Shown here: positions 9,378 through 18,493 of the stretch, one piece after another
Numbering within the stretch: the first letter of the stretch is position 1
How the letters are laid out: each line of letters starts with the position of its first letter
The notes under the pieces: generated by a model
Told to the model about the DNA's origin: nothing
The model's database searches: none
What the model saw: only the letters and a program-made list of their open reading frames with translations
Assembly (NCBI RefSeq): GCF_013407145.1
Contig: NZ_CP026993.1
Coordinates: forward strand, 1-64,000
Length of the DNA: 64,000 nucleotides
Origin: Nitrosopumilus cobalaminigenes
Lineage (GTDB): Archaea > Thermoproteota > Nitrososphaeria > Nitrososphaerales > Nitrosopumilaceae
Reading direction: 5' to 3'
Program-made: the position numbers and the translations under genes

Positions 9378-9884
9378 GTGAATATGACAATGTTCTTTGA
9401 TAGTGAATTTGATAGAATCTTCAAACGAATGTCAAACTCTTTTTTCAATATAGATGACATTTTTGAGGAATTCAAGGGAAATGGTTCTGAATCTGGCCCA
9501 TTTTATTACGGTTATACAATGACCGTTGGTCCTGATGGAAAACCTGTTGTAAAGGAGTATGGAAATGTTAAACCAGGCCTTTTGCCAACTTCTGATAAAC
9601 GAGAACCACTAGTTGACACAATTGTCGACGATAAAGAAAAGGTAGTAAAGCTCATAGCTGAAATGCCAGGAGTTGAAAAATCTGATGTCAAAATTGTTGT
9701 TGAAAACAAGATAGTAGATCTTTCAGCAGAACATGATGATAAAAAATATCATGTCAAAGTTCCTGTACAACATAACGTTGACGAAAACTCTGTAAAAGCT
9801 TCATACAAAAATGGAGTTTTAGAAATCGTCTTCAAATTAGTTGAAGAGGAAAAACCAAAAGGCAAAACGGTGGAGGTTGAATAA
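9378..9884 (+). CDS. hsp20: Hsp20/alpha-crystallin small heat-shock protein
   Basis: ATP-independent holdase chaperone. N-terminal arm (DSEFDRIFKRMSNSFFNIDD) followed by the alpha-crystallin domain at about residues 75-160, with EMPGVEKSDVKIVVEN and the late A-x-x-x-n-GVL motif (SYKNGVLEIVFK). The conserved C-terminal I-x-I is not obvious. GTG at 9378 is in frame, but ATG at 9384 (or 9390) is the likelier start given the TATA position. The cdc48 gene follows after 29 bp, suggesting one proteostasis operon, though a T-rich run at 9890-9901 could partly terminate transcription. Confidence 0.93.
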   Translation: MNMTMFFDSEFDRIFKRMSNSFFNIDDIFEEFKGNGSESGPFYYGYTMTVGPDGKPVVKEYGNVKPGLLPTSDKREPLVDTIVDDKEKVVKLIAEMPGVEKSDVKIVVENKIVDLSAEHDDKKYHVKVPVQHNVDENSVKASYKNGVLEIVFKLVEEEKPKGKTVEVE

Positions 9885-9913
9885 ACCCCTCTCTTTATTT
9901 TTGAGGAAATGAT

Positions 9914-12055
9914 ATGAGTGAAATAACTTTAAAAGTTGAAGAGAGTCCGCAACAACATGTTGGAAGAGGTAGAGCTATAGTTGATCCTAAAATTATTGAA
10001 GATCAAAAATGGAATACAGGACAAATATTAGAACTAACATTCAATAAAAAAACACATGTAAAACTTTGGCCCGGTGCAACTGAAGAATATGGTTCAGGTA
10101 TTATCAAAATAGATGGAATGACAAGACAAAATATTGGAGCTGGAATTGGTGATAAAATTTCACTAAAAACAGTTGAAGCTGTAAATGCTGAACAAATTAT
10201 TTTGTCACCAACTGAAAAGATTGCTGCAGAAGGATTGCAAGAATACATGATTTACAATTACCTTAATCATGTGTTTACAACAGGGGATTCAATATCTCTT
10301 AACACCCAGATGGGCGGAAGAGTTCAATTTGTTGTTACAAGCACAAAACCATCTAAACCAGTTTTGGTTACAGAAAACACTGTATTCAAGCTTGGTGCAA
10401 TGACTAAAGCAGTTGATTCATCATATCCAAGAATCACATATGATGAACTTGGAGGCCTAAAAAACGAGGTTCAGAAAATTCGTGAAATGGTAGAATTACC
10501 CATGAGACATCCTGAATTATTTGATAAAATAGGCGTGGAAGCACCAAAAGGAGTACTTTTGTATGGTCCTCCAGGTACTGGTAAAACCCTACTGGCAAAA
10601 GCAGTAGCTGGCGAAACAAATGCTCACTTTATCTCCCTAAGTGGTCCTGAAATCATGGGCAAACATTATGGAGAAAGTGAAGAGAGAATCAGAGAAATCT
10701 TTACCCAAGCTGAAGAAAATTCTCCTAGCATAATTTTCATTGATGAGATTGATTCAATCGCTCCAAAAAGAGATGAAGTTTCAGGTGAGCTAGAGAAAAG
10801 AATTGTTTCACAATTACTTACTCTAATGGATGGAATGAAGTCTAGAGGTAAAGTTGTTGTAATTGCAGCTACTAACAGACCAGACTCAATTGATCCAGCA
10901 CTTCGAAGACCAGGCAGATTTGATAGAGAAATTGAAATTGGAATTCCTGATGATGAAGGAAGATTAGACATTCTTTCAATTCATACACGTGGTATGCCAA
11001 TTGATAAGAAAGTAGATCTAAAACAAATCTCAAAAACTACCCATGGATTTGTAGGAGCTGATTTGGAAATCTTATCTAAAGAGGCTGCAATGAAATCACT
11101 TCGTAGAATTCTTCCTGAGATTGACTATGATGAAGAAAAAATTTCATCAGAGATACTTGAAAAAATCCAAATCACAAGTGAAGACTTTAGAGATGCACTA
11201 AAAGAAGTCAGCCCTAGTGCACTAAGAGAAGTACAAGTCCAAGTTCCAAACGTAAGTTGGGATGACGTTGGTGGTTTAGATGAATTAAAGGAAGAACTCA
11301 AAGAAGCTGTTGAATGGCCAATTAAATACAAGGACGCATATGATTATGTTGATGTAGAATCTCCAAAGGGAATTTTACTTCATGGTCCTCCAGGAACTGG
11401 TAAAACACTGATAGCAAAGGCTCTAGCAAAAATGACAGAGTCTAATTTTATCAGTATCAAAGGTCCTGAACTACTTTCAAAATGGGTAGGTGAATCTGAA
11501 AAAGGTGTCAGAGAAATATTCAGAAAAGCACGACAAGCAGCTCCATGTATCATATTCTTAGATGAAGTTGATGCACTCGTTCCAAGAAGAGGAAGTGGAG
11601 GCTCTGATTCACATGTTACAGAAAATGTAGTGTCTCAAATCCTTACAGAAATTGATGGATTAGAAGAACTAAACAACGTCTTGATAATTGGTGCAACAAA
11701 CCGATTAGATATTGTAGATGAGGCTCTTCTCAGACCAGGAAGATTTGATAGAATCATCAAAGTTCCAAATCCTGATGAAAAAGGAAGACAGCACATCTTT
11801 GAGATTCATACAAAGAGTAAACCTCTTGGAAGTGATGTTAAAATCTCAGAAATTGTAAAGTTAACTGATGACTTTAGTGGTGCTGAGATTGCAGCAGTCG
11901 CAAACAGAGCAGCAATTACTGCTTTGAAGAGATATGTTTCTGGCAAATCAGAAAACGTCAAAGAGATCAAAATTACTCAGAAAGATCTAGTTGACGCTGT
12001 GGAAAAGGTAAAGCCTCGAAAGAAAGAGGCACCTATACCTCAATCCATAAAATAG
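9914..12055 (+). CDS. cdc48: Cdc48/p97/VAT-type AAA ATPase
   Basis: Hexameric unfoldase that extracts and unfolds proteins for the proteasome. N-domain with double-psi barrel (about 1-180), then two AAA modules: D1 Walker A GPPGTGKT near residue 218 with Walker [10 protein letters not shown], and D2 Walker A GPPGTGKT near 491 with Walker [11 protein letters not shown]. Both have arginine-finger regions ([17 protein letters not shown]). The 713-aa length is usual for archaeal VAT. Downstream of hsp20 by 29 bp and followed after 30 bp by a small CxxC protein gene, so all three may be co-expressed. Confidence 0.97.
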   Translation: MSEITLKVEESPQQHVGRGRAIVDPKIIEDQKWNTGQILELTFNKKTHVKLWPGATEEYGSGIIKIDGMTRQNIGAGIGDKISLKTVEAVNAEQIILSPTEKIAAEGLQEYMIYNYLNHVFTTGDSISLNTQMGGRVQFVVTSTKPSKPVLVTENTVFKLGAMTKAVDSSYPRITYDELGGLKNEVQKIREMVELPMRHPELFDKIGVEAPKGVLLYGPPGTGKTLLAKAVAGETNAHFISLSGPEIMGKHYGESEERIREIFTQAEENSPSIIFIDEIDSIAPKRDEVSGELEKRIVSQLLTLMDGMKSRGKVVVIAATNRPDSIDPALRRPGRFDREIEIGIPDDEGRLDILSIHTRGMPIDKKVDLKQISKTTHGFVGADLEILSKEAAMKSLRRILPEIDYDEEKISSEILEKIQITSEDFRDALKEVSPSALREVQVQVPNVSWDDVGGLDELKEELKEAVEWPIKYKDAYDYVDVESPKGILLHGPPGTGKTLIAKALAKMTESNFISIKGPELLSKWVGESEKGVREIFRKARQAAPCIIFLDEVDALVPRRGSGGSDSHVTENVVSQILTEIDGLEELNNVLIIGATNRLDIVDEALLRPGRFDRIIKVPNPDEKGRQHIFEIHTKSKPLGSDVKISEIVKLTDDFSGAEIAAVANRAAITALKRYVSGKSENVKEIKITQKDLVDAVEKVKPRKKEAPIPQSIK

Positions 12056-12085
12056 TCTAAATACTAAGAAAAATGAGAAATAACC

Positions 12086-12304
12086 ATGAAACTCTATCTT
12101 GACTTTGAACCCTGCAAAGAGTGCAACGAAATGATGACAGGGTTAAGTAGTCCTGAAATGTTATTTGCTGATGACAAAACTAGAGCAGACGAGTCTGCAA
12201 AGTTTCTCAGACATTTAACATACAATCACAACGAAGTGGTTCAAGCTGTAATGGAGGATCTTCCAAAACAAAAAAGAGATCAAGAGCCTGATTTCTATAA
12301 GTAA
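12086..12304 (+). CDS. Small conserved hypothetical protein with CxxC
   Basis: A 72-aa acidic, soluble protein. One CxxC pair (residues 10-13, EPCKECNE) and a histidine pair around LRHLTYNHNE suggest a possible single metal site, but this is not a recognised zinc-finger family. It follows cdc48 at 30 bp on the same strand. Function unknown. Confidence 0.6.
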   Translation: MKLYLDFEPCKECNEMMTGLSSPEMLFADDKTRADESAKFLRHLTYNHNEVVQAVMEDLPKQKRDQEPDFYK

Positions 12305-12378
12305 CCCTTTTTCATTCTTAGAAATTAATAATCATATTCATATACAAAAATGTCATAAACTCTTTGTGAAATTATAAC

Positions 12379-12816
12379 ATGAAATCTAGTCTCATTTTTG
12401 GCATGATTGCTATACTCGTATCTGTTAGTCTTGTACAAATTTCATTAGCATTTGAAACTGAACAAGAACCAGAACCTCCACAAATTCCACAACCTAGTCC
12501 AGCTCCAGAACCAATTAGAATGCCAGATCCTGCACCCGCACCAGATCCTTTTCCAGAAGAAACTGATTCAGAAAAAGTGAAACGACTAACTGAAGAAAAT
12601 AATAATCTAAAAGATCAAAACTCTAATCTACAAAGTCAAATATCTTCATTAAAAAATGAGAAGCTAAGATTACAAGCAGAAATTTCTGAACTAAATGATT
12701 CTATACAAAGTCTTAAAGAAATCACATTGGAACAAATTCATGTAATTATGGAGTTGGCAAATCAGCTTAAAGAAATAATTTATGAAAAAATATTTGCTCC
12801 TACAATAAAATTGTAG
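12379..12816 (+). CDS. Exported proline-rich coiled-coil protein
   Basis: Signal peptide at residues 1-25 (ISLAF). Residues about 28-58 are a P/E/D-rich spacer of PEPxP and PDPAP repeats, and residues about 62-125 form a coiled coil with heptad leucine/isoleucine spacing (LTEENNNLKDQNSNLQSQIS). No C-terminal membrane anchor. The layout suggests an extracellular stalk or oligomerising surface protein. No family recognised. Confidence 0.65.
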   Translation: MKSSLIFGMIAILVSVSLVQISLAFETEQEPEPPQIPQPSPAPEPIRMPDPAPAPDPFPEETDSEKVKRLTEENNNLKDQNSNLQSQISSLKNEKLRLQAEISELNDSIQSLKEITLEQIHVIMELANQLKEIIYEKIFAPTIKL

Positions 12817-12822
12817 GATTAT

Positions 12823-13749
12823 CTACTCAATTAGCTTTAGTGTCTTCTTAATCAAGACTGCTCTGTTTCTAATAGTAACATCACTTACTCCAGATTCTAC
12901 TGCAAACTTTTTTTGGCTAATTTTCTCGCCATTCATAATACATGAAATGTATAATGATGCAGCAGCTTGTGCTACTGGGTGTTTTCCTGCAGTAATCTGT
13001 TCTTTTTCAGAGCGTGCTAGTATCTCAAATGCATCTCGCTTTGTCTTTTCTTTTAGATTCATGTTGTTTGAGATCTTTGAGATAAACGAAGCAGTATCGT
13101 ACTGATTAAGATTCAATTCAAGCTTTTTGATTATGGTTCTCAAATCTCTAGAGAGTATTCTTCTTTCAACATTTCCAGCCTTTGCAATATCATCCAATGT
13201 TCTTGGAATGTTGTTTTCCCTACAGGCTGCATATAACGAGGCTGAAATCAAGGAATTCATTGTTCTTCCTCTAGTTAGCTTTGCGCTAACTGCCTTTCTG
13301 TAAATGTAGGCTGCATTTTCTACAACATTATTTGGGATTCCTAGTTTTGTTTTCATTCCATGAAGCATTGTGAAAGCCTTGCTTAAACTTGCAGTTTTTC
13401 TTGATTTGCTTCGTTGATCCCAAGTTCGTAGTCTATTGAATTCATATTTTGTTTTACTAGATAATGAATTTCCAGAAGAATCTTTATTCGTACCAATCAC
13501 AGTTGAAAGTCCTTTGTCATGCATTGTTAGTGATGTAGCAGGACCTGTTCTTGCTAGTTTCATAAAGTCTTCAGAGTTGTAACCGTTGTTTTCATATGAT
13601 GCGTCAGCCATATTTTGCAATAGGATAAGACCGCAACCCCCACAAACAATTTCTCCTCTTTCAGAATCTGTTATTGCAGGGTAGGTTTTGCAAGTATCTA
13701 GTTGACACTTGACATCATAATCGTTTGAATAATTTTCTACCACTATCAA
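12823..13749 (-). CDS. tfb: Transcription initiation factor TFB (paralogue 1)
   Basis: Recruits RNA polymerase to TBP-bound promoters. N-terminal zinc ribbon: C14, C19, and the CGGCG pair near 37-40, with an unusual spacing of the first cysteines. B-finger region (LTMHDKGLSTVIG near 75), then two cyclin folds (about 105-200 and 210-305). Compared with the TFB at 15907-16812 the ribbon and linker differ clearly, suggesting a specialised factor. Start is TTG at 13749 or GTG at 13743. A 14-bp palindrome lies 45-58 bp upstream. Confidence 0.93.
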   Translation of the reverse strand: MIVVENYSNDYDVKCQLDTCKTYPAITDSERGEIVCGGCGLILLQNMADASYENNGYNSEDFMKLARTGPATSLTMHDKGLSTVIGTNKDSSGNSLSSKTKYEFNRLRTWDQRSKSRKTASLSKAFTMLHGMKTKLGIPNNVVENAAYIYRKAVSAKLTRGRTMNSLISASLYAACRENNIPRTLDDIAKAGNVERRILSRDLRTIIKKLELNLNQYDTASFISKISNNMNLKEKTKRDAFEILARSEKEQITAGKHPVAQAAASLYISCIMNGEKISQKKFAVESGVSDVTIRNRAVLIKKTLKLIE

Positions 13750-13793
13750 CTACTGTAGGCGATTATAAAATAAAAATAATATGATTCAGGTAA

Positions 13794-13807
13794 TTTTGTA
13801 TACAAAA
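13794..13807. promoter_or_regulatory. Perfect palindrome upstream of tfb
   Basis: TTTTGTATACAAAA is a perfect 14-bp palindrome lying 45-58 bp upstream of the tfb start, just upstream of a TATA-like tract (ATTTTATAA on the minus strand near 13762-13770). This is the size and position of a dimeric regulator site. Given the AT content, chance occurrence cannot be excluded. Confidence 0.35.
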
Positions 13808-13923
13808 CTAAACTTTACAAACGAAAAATTCCTATTTTTTTGATAAAATAAAATTCTTGTTTCCAATACAACACACATTGTAATAAATGTTAAAAATGAA
13901 AATAATTTTTTGTAAGAAAATAT

Positions 13924-14115
13924 CTATTTCTTAATTGATTCTAAAGAATGTCCACGATTTGTAATCATTTGAGTAACTGCTTCAACAGTATAATCAATTC
14001 CATGTTCTTCTTCAAAATGATTTCTTAATTTTTCAATGAGACCTATAGTTTTTTCTTCATCTAGAATGTAATCACATTCAAAACCATAATCTTCACATCT
14101 TAATTTTAATGTCAT
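13924..14115 (-). CDS. DUF1059 family small protein
   Basis: A 63-aa protein matching the DUF1059 pattern: an N-terminal LRCEDYGFECDYIL with two cysteines, a central HFEEEHG and a C-terminal helical stretch. Function unknown. The two cysteines and the histidines could bind metal. It is divergent from crcB, sharing a spacer with an inverted repeat. Confidence 0.8.
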   Translation of the reverse strand: MTLKLRCEDYGFECDYILDEEKTIGLIEKLRNHFEEEHGIDYTVEAVTQMITNRGHSLESIKK

Positions 14116-14178
14116 TCAGTGTGGCAAAAATATTGAACCTATAAAAACTATAGACACATCTTTCTTCATCTATACAAA

Positions 14179-14201
14179 ATTAGGCACAAATTAAGCCTAA
14201 T
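14179..14201. promoter_or_regulatory. Inverted repeat ATTAGGC / GCCTAAT in crcB-DUF1059 spacer
   Basis: Perfect 7-bp arms (14179-14185 and 14195-14201) separated by 9 bp, 48-70 bp upstream of crcB and 64-86 bp upstream of the divergent DUF1059 gene. The same half-site (TGCCTAA or its complement TTAGGCA) occurs upstream of several other genes in the window, so this may be the full dimeric form of a shared regulator site. Confidence 0.45.
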
Positions 14202-14248
14202 TACACTCCAAATAGCACTAATACTCTCAAATTGTCTCTATTGAGTAG

Positions 14249-14629
14249 ATGAAAGGGCTAGAGTTTGTTTTTCTTGCAGCAGGTTCAGTACTAGGTGCAT
14301 TTCTAAGATACAAAGTAACTGAATCACCTTTGCTTTTCAATACATTACCACTTAATGTTTTGATAGTTAACATACTAGGAGCATTTATTCTCGGAGCATT
14401 CATTGTTTTGTCTCAACATTGGCAAATCGATGGAAGATATTCTCTATTTGCAGCTGTAGGATTTTGTGGTTCACTTACTACAATGTCGTCATTTGCACTT
14501 GATTCTACTAATCTTTTAGAGAACCATCATTATGGCACACTAGCTATTAACCTTCTTGCAAATGTTGGATTATCCATTGCTGCACTAATTGGTGGAAAGT
14601 CATTAATGAGTGCAGTTGTTAATAATTAA
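14249..14629 (+). CDS. crcB: CrcB/Fluc fluoride channel
   Basis: Dual-topology fluoride exporter protecting against cytoplasmic fluoride. At 126 aa with four hydrophobic helices, it has the family signatures GAFLRY (about residues 15-20), NILGAFILG (about 41-49) and GFCGSLTTMSSF (about 72-83), including the fluoride-path phenylalanines and the central sodium-site region. I did not see a fluoride riboswitch upstream. Confidence 0.93.
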   Translation: MKGLEFVFLAAGSVLGAFLRYKVTESPLLFNTLPLNVLIVNILGAFILGAFIVLSQHWQIDGRYSLFAAVGFCGSLTTMSSFALDSTNLLENHHYGTLAINLLANVGLSIAALIGGKSLMSAVVNN

Positions 14630-14634
14630 TAGAA

Positions 14635-14865
14635 ATGGTCTATTCATATCAAGTTGTAAAGTTTCAAACAATTTCTTTTGTACAAGGAAATCACTGGTCT
14701 CAATCAGTTGGAGATAAAGGAATTCTTTACAAATCACTTAAAGATCCCTATTCAAAACTAATTGTTCAATCATCAAATGGTTCAAAAAAATTATACCATG
14801 TTCCAAAAGACAGAACTGTCGTAGTAACAAATGATACAATTCATTTTCTAGGAGAATTGGCTTAA
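14635..14865 (+). CDS. Small hypothetical protein downstream of crcB
   Basis: A 76-aa soluble protein, beta-rich (YQVVKFQTISFVQG, then KLYHVPKDRTVVVTNDTIHFLG), beginning 5 bp after the crcB stop and so probably co-transcribed with it. It abuts the convergent gene at 14866. No family recognised. Confidence 0.55.
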   Translation: MVYSYQVVKFQTISFVQGNHWSQSVGDKGILYKSLKDPYSKLIVQSSNGSKKLYHVPKDRTVVVTNDTIHFLGELA

Positions 14866-15138
14866 TTATTTAAAAAACTGATCAACTTGATCTCTATACT
14901 TTAGAGCAATTTTTCCAAAATCAGTAAAGTCATCTGCAGTTGGATATTTCATTTTCATTGCAAATTGATTTACAAATACAGACAACGCACTTCCAATAAT
15001 TAGGTTGTAAACTCCATCTGCAATATTATTAGAGTACGGAAATGCTACTCTGATAAATGGCAAGTATGTCTCAGTCTGTGAAATCATTAATTTGATATGC
15101 TTTTCAACAAATTCTTCCACGTCTGCAGGAATTGCCAT
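14866..15138 (-). CDS. Small hypothetical protein
   Basis: A 90-aa, mostly helical protein (EEFVEKHIKLMISQTETYLPF) with no clear membrane anchor. One moderately hydrophobic helix around NLIIGSALSVFVNQF. Its stop abuts the convergent upstream gene. No family recognised. Confidence 0.55.
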   Translation of the reverse strand: MAIPADVEEFVEKHIKLMISQTETYLPFIRVAFPYSNNIADGVYNLIIGSALSVFVNQFAMKMKYPTADDFTDFGKIALKYRDQVDQFFK

Positions 15139-15194
15139 AACTATACTTGTATTGATTTCATATAAGTAGAACTTTAATTCTTAGGCATGATTTT

Positions 15195-15404
15195 TTATCT
15201 TACAATTTGGGCCATGTACTTTTCTTTACCTTTTCTACTTCTTGGAAGACATCTTAATTGTCTATTACAACATGGGCAGATTATCCCTTCGTACTCTACA
15301 AATACTTCACAATAATTACATCTTTTTTGCCCTGCAGCATACCTACCAATTTCTGTTGGTTTTATTGCCTTGTATTTTTTGCATTCACCTATACAATAAG
15401 TCAT
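15195..15404 (-). CDS. Small zinc-ribbon protein
   Basis: Start placed at ATG 15404 (MTYCIGECKKYKAIKP) rather than the longer frame beginning at 15452, whose first 16 residues lack family character. About 69 aa with CxxxC at the N-terminus, CNYC, then CPCC and a final C before a basic tail (SRKGKEK). This suggests two small zinc knuckles. Cysteine-rich basic proteins of this kind are common in Nitrososphaerota; function unknown, nucleic-acid binding plausible. Confidence 0.65.
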   Translation of the reverse strand: MTYCIGECKKYKAIKPTEIGRYAAGQKRCNYCEVFVEYEGIICPCCNRQLRCLPRSRKGKEKYMAQIVR

Positions 15405-15475
15405 GAAATAGTGTAAAATTATCCAAAGATAAAACCTATGATTGCACTGCACTCACTTTTTCAATTTTAAATAAA

Positions 15476-15814
15476 ATGAAATTGAATTTATATCAGTATT
15501 TTTACATTTCATTATTGCTTGAATTAGATAAAAAAGTATTTGGAAAAATTACAACAAAAGAAATTATTGGTGCTGATCCACCTGCAATTCCAGATAGTAA
15601 AAATAATTTTGAAAATGAACTTGTAACCTTGCTTGAGGAGTTAAAATCTACCCCAAAAATGAATCTTGAAAAACTCTTAGATGATCAAAAAGCTGCTGAA
15701 GCTCATGTGAATAGTAGACCTGGTGCTATGGCCTTGGCTCAAGACAAAATTCAACTCTTCAATGAGTACAATGAGAAATATATCCTCTCAATTAAAGAAA
15801 AATTAAATTCCTAA
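15476..15814 (+). CDS. Hypothetical protein
   Basis: A 112-aa soluble, helical, charged protein (LVTLLEELKSTPKMNLEKLLDDQKAAEAH read in parts). Not recognised. It lies divergent from the zinc-ribbon gene and upstream of a tfb gene, but a 92-bp gap with its own TATA-like run separates it from that tfb. Confidence 0.55.
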   Translation: MKLNLYQYFYISLLLELDKKVFGKITTKEIIGADPPAIPDSKNNFENELVTLLEELKSTPKMNLEKLLDDQKAAEAHVNSRPGAMALAQDKIQLFNEYNEKYILSIKEKLNS

Positions 15815-15838
15815 TTTTGACAATTTTTCCTGTTTTCA

Positions 15839-15855
15839 TGCCTAATTTTTATAAA
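15839..15855 (+). promoter_or_regulatory. tfb promoter region with TGCCTAA motif and TATA-like tract
   Basis: TGCCTAA (15839-15845) runs directly into TTTTTATAAAAA (15846-15857), a good archaeal TATA box, about 50-68 bp upstream of the tfb start at 15907. The motif occupies the BRE or upstream regulator position. It recurs upstream of other genes in this window. Confidence 0.5.
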
Positions 15856-15906
15856 AAAAGTTGATGATTCATAAATACCAAACAGCATAAAATTCCAGAA
15901 TCATCC

Positions 15907-16812
15907 ATGGTTAGCAAAACAAAAGAAATGTGTCCACGATGTGCTCAAGGAAAGTTAGTTACTGACAATGAGTCTGGAGAAATGTTCTGCTCTAAATGTG
16001 GATTTGTTATTACTGAAAAACTCCAAGAAGCAGGTCCTGAATGGCGTTCCTTTACACAAGATGAAGGTGGCAACAAAGCAAGAGCCGGTGCACCAACATC
16101 ACTAACAATGCATGACATGGGTCTTGCAACCATTATCAATCCTATAAACAAAGATGCATCAGGAAGACCACTTTCAGCATCTATGAAAAGTACAATTGAG
16201 AGATTAAGAACTTGGGATAGCAGAAGTCAGGTTCATGAACCTGTTGATAGAAATTTCAGACAAGCATTTAGTGAATTAAACAGATTAAAAGACAAACTAG
16301 CAATTTCTGATTCTGTAATTGAAAAAGCAGCTTACATTTACAGAAAAGCTCTTGAAAAAGGACTGGTTAGAGGTCGCTCCATTTCAGCATTAATGGCATC
16401 AGCACTTTATGCAGCTTGTAGAGATACTTCAACTCCAAGAAATCTAAAGGATGTAGAACAAGCAGCAAACATCAAAAGAAAAGACATTGCAAGATGTTAT
16501 CGATTATTAGTTAAAGAATTGGATTTGAAAATGCCTGTAACTGATTCTGTGCAATGTGTTGCAAGAATTGCAAGTAGAATTGGGATTGCTGAGAAAACAA
16601 AACGATATGCAACCAAAGTTTTGAAAATGGCACAAGAAAACGAGGTATCTGCAGGAAAAGATCCAATGGGTCTAGCAGCTGCAGCATTGTACTTGTCATG
16701 TGTAAAAAATGGTGAGGATAAAACTCAGCGTGATATCGCAGAGGCTGCAAATGTTACTGAAGTAACCATTAGAAATAGGTACAAAGGTCTCAAAGAATCA
16801 CTAGAGTTGTAA
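15907..16812 (+). CDS. tfb: Transcription initiation factor TFB (paralogue 2)
   Basis: Canonical archaeal TFB of 301 aa: zinc ribbon CPRC...CSKCG (residues about 9-32), B-reader/linker EWRSF...RAGAPTSLTMHDMGLATII (about 48-78), and two cyclin repeats (about 105-200, 205-300) with AALYAACRD and AAALYLSCVKNG signatures. It is closer to the general archaeal consensus than the TFB at 12823-13749 and is likely the housekeeping factor. Confidence 0.96.
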   Translation: MVSKTKEMCPRCAQGKLVTDNESGEMFCSKCGFVITEKLQEAGPEWRSFTQDEGGNKARAGAPTSLTMHDMGLATIINPINKDASGRPLSASMKSTIERLRTWDSRSQVHEPVDRNFRQAFSELNRLKDKLAISDSVIEKAAYIYRKALEKGLVRGRSISALMASALYAACRDTSTPRNLKDVEQAANIKRKDIARCYRLLVKELDLKMPVTDSVQCVARIASRIGIAEKTKRYATKVLKMAQENEVSAGKDPMGLAAAALYLSCVKNGEDKTQRDIAEAANVTEVTIRNRYKGLKESLEL

Positions 16813-16901
16813 ATCAATCACTCATTATTTGAAAAAGAATCTTCAAAACAAATTCTACAACAGGCACAAGATTTTTTAAAATTGCCTAGTTCTGCCTAGT
16901 T

Positions 16902-18389
16902 TTATTTTTTAAATTCTTCATCTTTTGAATCATCTTCAGGTTTCACAAATCCACCTTCGATATTATCATCTATAGGAACATCAGATAGTTTTTCAACTAC
17001 TATCGAGCCCTCATCTTTTGAATCATCTTCAGGTTTCACAAATCCACCTTCAACAGATTCTGGTGGAGGAATTTTCTTGGATTTTCCTAATCCGATTGTT
17101 GTAATTATCACTGATGACAAAATAATAAAGAAAATTAGCTGAGGATATGCTTCAGCATTAGGCAATCCCATAGTAATTGGGTATGTTGCAAGTACTGCAG
17201 CTGCTAATCCTCTGGGAATCATAGAATTTGTTACAGCTCTATCCAAAAGTGAAAATCTTTTTGTTAATGTGATCTTTCCAACTAATATTCTTCCATAGTA
17301 AACAACAATTGTAATCAAAACTCCAAATATTAGATACTCTATTTGTCCAAAACTTGCCATCAATCCTACAAATACAAAGAAGAATGATCTTACCAAAAAT
17401 GTCAGTTGATTGTGTGTCGGATCATCAAGCTCAATTTTAGGTAGTTTGAATCTGAGAACTTTTGCTAGGTGACTCTTGTTCCCAATCATTAAACCAAATA
17501 CTAGTGCAGTTAATGCTCCTGATTCTCCAAATGAATTGGCCAAGAAGAATAAAACAAACAAAACTCCTAATGTAAGCATATAGGCGTGTTGAGCATTTCC
17601 AAGTTTTGTAGAAACATACATCCAAGGAATTCCAACTCCAAATCCTAGTACAAGACCAACTACAACTGCTCGTCCTATGGTTTCTTGTAAAGTTTGAATA
17701 TCAAAATGTCCTGCTAATACTGCTTCAAATAAAATGAATGCAACTATAGTTGCTAGAATGTCAGTAAGTGCAGATTCAAAACTCAGCATTGATTTTGTTT
17801 CTTCTGAAATTTTGACATTTCTAACTAAACCAAATACAATTGCTGAACTGCTTCCACCAACTATAGATCCTAAAAGAATACTTTCCAACCATAACCATCC
17901 TAATGCAAAATGTGCAGCAAGAGTAATCATTACAACTGATAAAATAAAACCTAGAACTGCAAGTGTCACTGAAAAATGTGCAGTTTTGATTACATGTTTA
18001 ATGTCGAGATTTAATCCACCATCAAACATTATAATAATTAGTGCAAGAGCTGCAAAATATGGAACAACTTGAATTACAGCTTCTGGCTGGATTAAACCAA
18101 AAACCGGTCCAATAACTACACCTAAAATCATTAAAAATGCTACATCTGGAATACCTGTTTTTTTAAAGAATGCCTCACCTGCTACCCCCAGAAAAATAAC
18201 TACACCTGCTGCAAGTAAAATCACATGAGCTTCAGCAATTGGTCCGTTATGATTTGATAATGTCCCAATAGAATTTTGTAACTCTGCAAATTTATCAAAA
18301 ATTATACTTGGATCAAAATTTGATATTGGAACTATATCTCCTATTTGTCCAGTAAATAAATTCAAAATTGATAATATTATGAGATCCAT
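16902..18389 (-). CDS. Cation/proton antiporter (CPA family) with duplicated acidic tail
   Basis: Probable Na+ or K+/H+ exchanger, 495 aa with about 12 membrane helices. Signatures include GVVIGPVFGLI (about residue 95), FDGGLNLDIKH (about 123) and LSFESALTDILATIVAF (about 203-219) with the acidic pair expected of the ion site. After the last helix (about 430) comes a soluble acidic tail in which a 31-residue unit containing EGGFVKPEDDSKDE occurs twice (DNA offset 93 bp, copies near 16919 and 17011). Confidence 0.88.
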   Translation of the reverse strand: MDLIILSILNLFTGQIGDIVPISNFDPSIIFDKFAELQNSIGTLSNHNGPIAEAHVILLAAGVVIFLGVAGEAFFKKTGIPDVAFLMILGVVIGPVFGLIQPEAVIQVVPYFAALALIIIMFDGGLNLDIKHVIKTAHFSVTLAVLGFILSVVMITLAAHFALGWLWLESILLGSIVGGSSSAIVFGLVRNVKISEETKSMLSFESALTDILATIVAFILFEAVLAGHFDIQTLQETIGRAVVVGLVLGFGVGIPWMYVSTKLGNAQHAYMLTLGVLFVLFFLANSFGESGALTALVFGLMIGNKSHLAKVLRFKLPKIELDDPTHNQLTFLVRSFFFVFVGLMASFGQIEYLIFGVLITIVVYYGRILVGKITLTKRFSLLDRAVTNSMIPRGLAAAVLATYPITMGLPNAEAYPQLIFFIILSSVIITTIGLGKSKKIPPPESVEGGFVKPEDDSKDEGSIVVEKLSDVPIDDNIEGGFVKPEDDSKDEEFKK

Positions 18390-18493
18390 TTATGACTGAA
18401 TGTAAATTCATCTGGATAAAAGTTAAACTCGATTATTTTAATAATTCTAGGCTCTTTACTGATTTTTAAATAACATAATTGAGACTAGAAATC

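Noticed and set aside
14116-14248. Fluoride riboswitch before crcB
   Set aside because: No pseudoknot-forming GC-rich segments; the only structure is a short inverted repeat at promoter distance.
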